A stretch of 64,000 nt of DNA, taken from contig OX359269.1 of assembly GCA_947179155.2 (NCBI GenBank), positions 55,986,524-56,050,523 of the forward strand, in the 5' to 3' direction. Made by a program: the position numbers and the translations under genes. A model generated the notes under the pieces. It was not told where the DNA came from. It saw nothing but the letters and a program-made list of their open reading frames with translations, and did no database searches. The number at the start of each line of letters is the position of its first letter. Within the stretch, counting starts at the first letter, position 1. Of the stretch, positions 57,901 to 64,000 are shown in pieces. The DNA comes from Hedera helix. Taxonomy: Eukaryota > Streptophyta > Magnoliopsida > Apiales > Araliaceae.

Positions 57901-60511
57901 TAACCAATCAAAGCAACACCAAGAATATTTACTCATTTTATATGTTGTTTGGATCTGGATAAATTTCCCTGAAAAGTCCAACAAAATTTATGTTTGGAGA
58001 CGAAGAACAACCCAAACCGCTAAAAATTCTGTAAGGCTTCTACACTACACGACAAGAAAAAGTGTGTTGCCAATATCTTTGGGACAAAAGGGATACACAT
58101 AAAATATGATCTCAAACAAATTACAGAAAGTAAATACTGCTCACAAATCAAAGAAATGAAAACAGATAAACATTAACGACAAATACAAAAGATAATACTA
58201 TAAAACAGCAAAAGACAAATAATGTCAAGAACTTCTCAGCCATGTCAAATATTGATGTAAATATGAAGTCAAAGGGATGGAGGCAATCTCACAATGTAGA
58301 GAGGGCTGAAAGCGATCCAAACATGTCATTCAATTGGCCCTGAAGTTGATTGTGACTGAGATTTCTACACTCGAAGAAAGAACAAAAAATCAACAGATAT
58401 ATTTGGTCCTTTAAACAAAGTTGGAAGAAAACAGAAACGAAGTTAACTTCCAACTAACATGTATTCAAGGGAAGTCATCAGTGATATGGAATATGGGATG
58501 CCACCACTGAAACCACATCCAGCAAGATTTCTGCATTATTAGAGAAGTGGTGAGGAATTATGTTAAACCCTATGAGAGAATCAGAGAAGAAGATTATTAT
58601 GTCGATAAGAGGCCTACAGTCGCTGCAAATTTGGTGGTAGCCCATAAGGTATCTGATTCCCAAGATTATTATTGCTCAAGTCACTGCAATATCATCATAT
58701 CACCACATCAATATAACTAAATAAGAAGAAACAAACTATCAACAAATTATAGAGGTGCTCTTACAAGTCAGTTACTGATGTCAAACTTGCAAGCTGGTAC
58801 CCCATTGATCCAGAGAGCCCAAGACCTGATAATTTACTGATTGAAAATAAATAGATATGAAAATTGGATATCAGCCACATATATAATGTCCAAGACATAA
58901 GACCAGAGAAATGAAAGGATAAACAAAAATTCACATTTCTGTGACTTTCGAGCCTGAGCAAGAAATGCCTTTCCAGGACTCTCCACAGGGATCACCGCCA
59001 TTTGCAGTCCACTTTTTAAGCTGCTGCGGTGAATTCAGACTGCTATACAAGACCCTAAGAGTAGAGGCTGTTCAAAGATTGAATATTTTCAACGATAAGA
59101 TTAATTTGTTCAAAGTAGGCTAGAAAGCAAAAGGCATGTAATTACATTATTCTCCATAGGGATCACGCCATAATTCGGTTGAAGGTTAATGAGCAGATGA
59201 AAAGACAAGGTGTTTTAATTAGAGGATCTTTGTCCAGATAGATATATATCCTTGATTATTTTCTCATATAAGATTAATTTGTTAAAAGTAGGCTATGAAT
59301 AATAGACAAGTAATATTACAAATAAAGCTTCCTTTGAAATGGAAGGAAAAAGCAGGGAGGGGAAATCCACACCACGTCTCCACAAACAACTGAGTTTTGG
59401 CCTAACACTTGATAAATCCTATACAAATAAATACTTAGGACACAGTAATTTTAACCATTCTTTGTCATAGCAATCGATTAAGCGTGTCAGTCTCCACTAA
59501 CTTTTAAGGCTGCCCACAACAATTAAAATTTGCCCACCCCCTTGCAGTAGAGTTTAACACACTACTTCCAGGCTGTAATTGTGCTTTCACCCTAACTTGA
59601 TAATCTCCTAGGTATGTCACTTGATGCAGAACAAGAAATTGAAACAAGGAAAATAATCAAAAAAGAAAGATATCGTCAATTGTTCATGGAACCTGGCGAT
59701 GCATCCGAAGACTGGACCTGCCGTTGCACAAAATAAGTTTCCCTCGCAGAATGTAAGACCATTGTGACATAATCACACCCTTGTCACCATTAGCTAGTCT
59801 GATGATCATTGCCATAAATTGTCATCTAAATGATTTCTGGAGTCTCTTTTATTCAATAAACAACCCCCAACAGAGAAATCCCCAAAAAAAAAATAAAAAA
59901 AAAATAAATAAAATGCATATTTGACCTATTAATACATAAAAGTTATCAGGAAATAATCCAGGGTAACTTTGAAAGCAATTATAGGAACAAGTAGATTCAG
60001 TCAATACATACACACAACATGAGCCTCGATTTTTTAAACTTTATTCGTGCTTAATTACAGATTCTCTCTCTTCTCTAAGAACGGTCATTAAAATGAATGA
60101 ATGCTGAGATGAATCCTGGCTCGTCTTTTTTTTAAAAAAAAATTATTTTATTTTATTTATGCTTGATTCAGGAGCTTCTTAGCAGAAAAGAAAAGGAATC
60201 ATCTTTATTCTGTGCCCACATATCTATTTCTTATAAAGTATCTACTTTAAACTAGAGTCATTTATTTAAAGAAAATGAGTGGAAAAAACATGAAGAAGAG
60301 CTTAATGTGTATCACTAAGTAACACCTCAAACCGAATTTCAGCCAAATAGGTAATAGATACAAATTAAAACAAGAATGAATGAATGAATGAAAATAAAGA
60401 AAAATAATAAATGTGATAGAAGTAGTAACCATCTGTCGGATCTGTATCAGCTTTGATGGAGCTTGGCCCCCAGACCAGAATGGTGATTAGCAATGCCGCC
60501 ACCTCCCTCAT
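51975..60511 (-). CDS. SRF6/7: STRUBBELIG-receptor-family LRR receptor-like kinase (SRF6/7 type)
   Basis: Sixteen exons in gene order: 60511-60430, 59067-58935, 58836-58765, 58683-58618, 58530-58459, 58364-58293, 57864-57793, 57700-57635, 57544-57482, 57384-57083, 55005-54722, 54591-54320, 53649-53517, 52620-52484, 52411-52255 and 52130-51975. Joined in phase they give 712 residues. Order of parts: signal peptide, SUB domain (SLNSP; GGDPCGESWKGISC), leucine-rich repeats each on its own 63-72-bp exon, PAPPPPPGTPP hinge, membrane span VAGIVISILVVGAIVAFFIM, LRPPPVDRHKSFDEDD, kinase domain and a tail after MSKRTVG. The P-loop GEGSTGRVY and VLAVKK lysine are present. The catalytic loop reads VHKNFKSANILL, lacking the HRD aspartate, and the DFG site reads SDCG, so it is an atypical kinase, as is usual in this family. 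Plasma-membrane receptor. The SRF6/SRF7 subgroup is inferred from resemblance. Confidence 0.93.
55006..57082 (-). other. Large SRF intron 10
   Basis: 2.1-kb intron between the membrane-span exon and the kinase N-lobe exon. It contains a C15/A8 homopolymer junction (55,943-55,968) and a GC-richer, G-rich part (about 56,020-56,640) followed by an A/T-rich tail. That part could be an old insertion, but I recognise no coding motif. Confidence 0.5.
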
Positions 60512-61563
60512 CTTCTCGCTGGCTTCTTCTTCTTTCAGCTTTTCAGAACAAAAAGACCATTACCCTTATAATTCTCTCTCTCCCTCTCTCTCTCTTAATT
60601 ATTAAAATATTATTACAGTAGGAGTATATTTGTGGTTAACATACATAACATAACAGTGTGGATATATTATTCTATATTATACCAAATACGTTGTGTAAAC
60701 CCCCCACCCCAACCCTTGAAAGAAAAGGTTGGCAGGCAGGCAGGCAGGCACGATCTGCTAGAAGAAGAATCCAAAGCCACAGAAATTTTTGCCTTTTTTT
60801 TTTTTTTTTTTTTTATATATTGAGAAGAGTTTTATTAGTGATGTGGTTGATGGTATATCTGTTTGCAGTAGTAATAAACGGTAATAAAAAATTTGAAAAC
60901 GCGCTTGTGAGATGGAATAAAATAGGACCGACCGACCGAGTGCTCCTCTCGTTTTTTCTTTTTTAAAAAAATTATTTATTTATTGTTTATAAATTTTAAA
61001 AAATATTAAATATTTATTTTTTATATTATCTCTTATAATTACAAATTATTTTATTTCTCTCTTATTTTGTAAAAAACTAATATTAAAGTTTTATATTTAA
61101 TTTAATAATATATTTTTTAATTTATGTATATTATCTTAAAATGTCAATTTCAAAAAAAAACAAAGGATTACTTGGTAATTATGCCGACAGACTAGACACG
61201 ACACCACTGTTTTAGTTTTATTAGTAAAAACTAGTCTAATTTAATTTGACTGGCGTTAGTGGAGCTAGCTGGAGGGATAGGGCTAAGACAGTCATTTTCT
61301 TCTAACAGATTGAGGTCCCGTTTGAATAATTTAAATAGTATTTAATTGTTGTAAAATTGGATAGTAATTATATATAGCCTATGAAAATATCACTTCTCAA
61401 GAAGAAGAAAAAAAAAAAAAAGGTGCTTCTAATAATAATTATTAGGCGATTGGATTGGTATGTCAAACCAACAAGCATTCAAGGATTAAGAAGATACAGG
61501 CTATTTTCTATTCCTCGAATCATGTCTAACAAAAACCAAAAAAGCTAAAACCAAACTATCTGT
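60512..61563. other. Upstream region of the SRF gene
   Basis: The probable promoter and leader of the minus-strand SRF gene include a CT/GA-rich tract (about 60,570-60,597), a (GGCA)5 run at 60731-60750 and a poly-T run near 60,797-60,814. AT-rich repeats follow. No gene is visible. Confidence 0.4.
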
Positions 61564-62142
61564 TAGGAGTGTACACAAAATTGATTAAAATTAAAAAATT
61601 AATCGGATCGAACCAAATCGTTACTATTTTAAACTGAAAAATATAAAATTGAAAAAATCGAACACTATAAAACTAAAAAATCGAGATTAGTTCAGCCGGT
61701 TTGGTTTGGCTTTTTAAAAAATCGAAACTGACCGAACAATTTAAAATTATAATATAATTTATATATTTTTTTAATAAATATTTATTTTATATAATTATAT
61801 ATTTATTATATGTCTTTATTGTGACGAATTTACAAAACTTTTATCATAGTGAGTGAGTTAGGTGATTTTTGTTTTTCGAATTTAGAGAACTTCTATTATA
61901 ATTAATAGTTATTGAGTTAGTGAATTATTAATTATTATGAAAAAAATGGCAATATAATAAATATCAAATTATCAATTACGGAACCAAATAACCAAATAAA
62001 TCGACCGATTTAACCGAAACCGATAACCGATTACGATATAAAAATTTGAGGGATTTTGATTTTTAATTTTTTATAACCGATCTAAATGATTTAGTTATTT
62101 TTTTTTCTCAAAAAACCGACCAAACGACCGTGTGCACCCCTA
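61564..62142. mobile_element. Non-autonomous hAT-like miniature element
   Basis: The left end TAGGAGTGTACACAAAATTG and the inverted right end TAGGGGTGCACACGGTCG match at the termini. The interior is AT-rich with mirrored AACCGAACC / GGTTTGGTTTGGC and ACCGAAACCGATAACCGA words near the ends. The 8-bp flanks CTATCTGT and CTAGCTAG agree at 5 of 8 positions, so any target duplication has decayed. The TAGGGRTGCACA terminus resembles that of the hAT at 24115-25391. Confidence 0.65.
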
Positions 62143-63793
62143 CTAGCTAGCTGCTGCTCTGATTTCGTTTATGTATGAATAGTGTTTGTCAGAATTCTGA
62201 ATTTGGTAATAAGAAAAAATGAAAGTAATTAATGATCTCACTCTCTCCTACTCCAAAATGGAAATGAAAACAACACTGCATATTCCTTTCTGGAAAATAA
62301 CTGTCTACGTCCGTCCGTCCTGCCTGAAATTAAAGGCCAAAAAAAATTAAAATATAGAATTAATATTAATTTGAGATATTTTTAAATTAATTTAAGTATA
62401 AAAATAATAAAATACTAAATAATATTACTGATTATTTTTTAAAATTAAATAAATGATATTGATTTTAAATATATAAATATTTTACATTGAATTTAAAAAA
62501 AAGAAATGTTATCAATCATATACTAGTATTTTGCTAAGGGAGGAGGGGAGGAGTATAATAAGCATGGTAATAATGGAATGAATGGGTCTCGCTCGCAGGT
62601 TTCACTTGAAGAAAAGAGAGAGACGCAATAAATAAATAAATAAATAAATAATCCGTGAAACTAATTAATTAGGTTAATTCGCTCCCTCCCCAAAAAAAAC
62701 AAATTTATACGTCTAAACAAAAAAATCATTCATTTCTCTCTCTTGACTTGTGTAGCTCCCCGTCTCCCTTTCTCTCTATGTATGTATGTATGTATATATA
62801 CACTAATAAATTGATCGATTAGTGCTAAGGAATTCATTTCCTCTGCGGTTGTAATTGTACGCATGGGTTTCTTCTAGTTTGGCGAAAATTAATTCAGGGT
62901 GGTTTTTGACTTTTTTGGACAAAGAAGCTGCACTAAAAAGTAAAAATCTTGGCAGATTATTCGTGAAATTTTGTTCCCAATTGCGCTTCTCAAGCCGAGT
63001 CAGATCACTGTTGGGAAGAACGATTTGAAGCAAAAAATTCCAATCTGGGTGGTTCTCTTTTTCTCCTTCAAAATTGTAAGATTCCTCAAGGGAAAATGAT
63101 TTTCTGGATGGGGAAATGGGTTTGAAATTGAAGTCACGAAATGGGTCTTTTCAATCAACAATCAAAATGTGTCAAAAATTTCTGGGTTTCATTTTGCAAG
63201 TGAAGAACCTGCACAAACCAATTTGGTCAAAAAAAAATCTGATGAATCAATTTGGGTCAAATACTCGATCTGGGTTGTTAGCACTTAGTCATGATTCAAG
63301 AAGTAATGCTTATTATAGGGTGTCTATAGCCGAAATTTTTATCCTGCTTATTCAAGAAATTTTTGTATTTCCTCAAGAGCATTTGATGTTATATTGCTGT
63401 TAAATATCCAGATTCTTCCTCAAATGACTCATAGCTGATGGAAAGAGGAGAGAGAAAATGAAAGTGAACAGAAGAGATGAATAGACCAATTTACCCCTTA
63501 AAAAGGCACTCATATGCCAAAAATAATCGGCTAAAAGTTTGGAGCATGTATTTTAACATTAAAACTATAAGTTTAGGATGGAATTATAAATCTTTTAAAA
63601 TATAGGATGCGTCAAAGTGTCTGACAAAAAAACTTTGAAATCCAAAAAATACATTAGTCTATATATATATATATATGTATATATTGTGTGGGTGACCTGC
63701 AATATTGGTGGATGGGAGCTAAACCTAATCCGTCCACCATGTCATAATGACCTAACAATTAAAATTACTATTTAAAAAGTGATCCACCCCATT

Positions 63794-63836
<43 letters not shown>

Positions 63837-64000
63837 CTAATCAAACACGTTTGCTTCTAATATGTAGTAGTAGATTGCAAGTTAACAAACATTGATGTTA
63901 TTGGGTGTAAGATGACTCACTCTTTTAAACAAAATTTCTTATTTAGGAGGCAGAGTGTACAAGTATATCATGGATATGATGGACGGACCCACAAAATAAA
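62143..64000. other. AT-rich right end of the window
   Basis: Holds an AATA tetranucleotide run (62627-62652), a CT-rich stretch (about 62,740-62,790) and TA runs (63,660-63,690 and 63,796-63,834). The region 62,750-63,480 is less AT-biased and could be part of a transcribed leader, but the reading frames over it (76 and 95 codons) resemble nothing I know. Confidence 0.35.

Noticed and set aside
62803..63403. Possible small gene near the right edge
   Set aside because: Frames of 76 and 95 codons show no conserved motif, no splice-supported extension and no similarity I can recall.

Overview
The window is nuclear DNA of a flowering plant, almost certainly a eudicot. The evidence is three intron-containing plant genes with GT..AG splice sites, very AT-rich intergenic DNA, and dense nested plant transposons: hAT, Mutator-like (MULE), Stowaway and Harbinger miniature elements, and Ty3/gypsy chromoviruses. 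No tRNA, rRNA or prokaryotic feature was recognised.

Left half (1-28,700) is a transposon nest. A diverged repeat rich in CCGGTT-type motifs (about 281-2800) is split by a 1.8-kb solo LTR (685-2490, TSD ATCAT). It is followed by a complete hAT transposon (3302-7501, perfect 8-bp TSD TATATAAT) with an uninterrupted 788-aa transposase. After a roughly 320-bp tandem repeat with TA microsatellites comes a foldback element (8441-23819). Its left arm was hit by an intact 13.8-kb Tekay-type chromovirus (8527-22319, TSD GAGAA) with 3.88-kb, almost identical LTRs, a 1508-aa gag-pol and an extra coiled-coil ORF upstream of gag. The rest of the foldback element is an array of about 19 copies of one short palindrome, changing orientation in the middle. 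Next is a long-TIR MULE (23949-26243) carrying a non-autonomous hAT (24115-25391, TSD CTTGGCAG) in one arm; the other arm still shows the empty site. Further AT-rich repeat remnants run to 28,660.

Right half carries the genes. An O-fucosyltransferase-family gene (29323-33153, +) has four exon blocks and a frameshift inside its conserved domain. A tandem LTR-like duplication follows (about 35,690-39,745). The 26S proteasome ATPase subunit RPT1 (41013-50371, +) has ten exons giving a 427-residue protein; a Harbinger miniature element ends 137 bp before its ATG, and several mobile elements lie in its introns. A STRUBBELIG-receptor-family LRR receptor-like kinase (51975-60511, -) has sixteen exons giving a 712-residue protein and points toward RPT1. 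The right end (60,512-64,000) is AT-rich with one hAT-like miniature element and no gene I can support.

The three genes have unrelated jobs: Golgi-type glycosyltransferase, proteasome base ATPase, and plasma-membrane receptor. The transposons are unrelated to them apart from sitting in promoters and introns. Exon boundaries were read by eye from frame continuity, GT..AG signals and family conservation; there is no transcript evidence. Features described as 'by eye' comparisons have not been aligned computationally.
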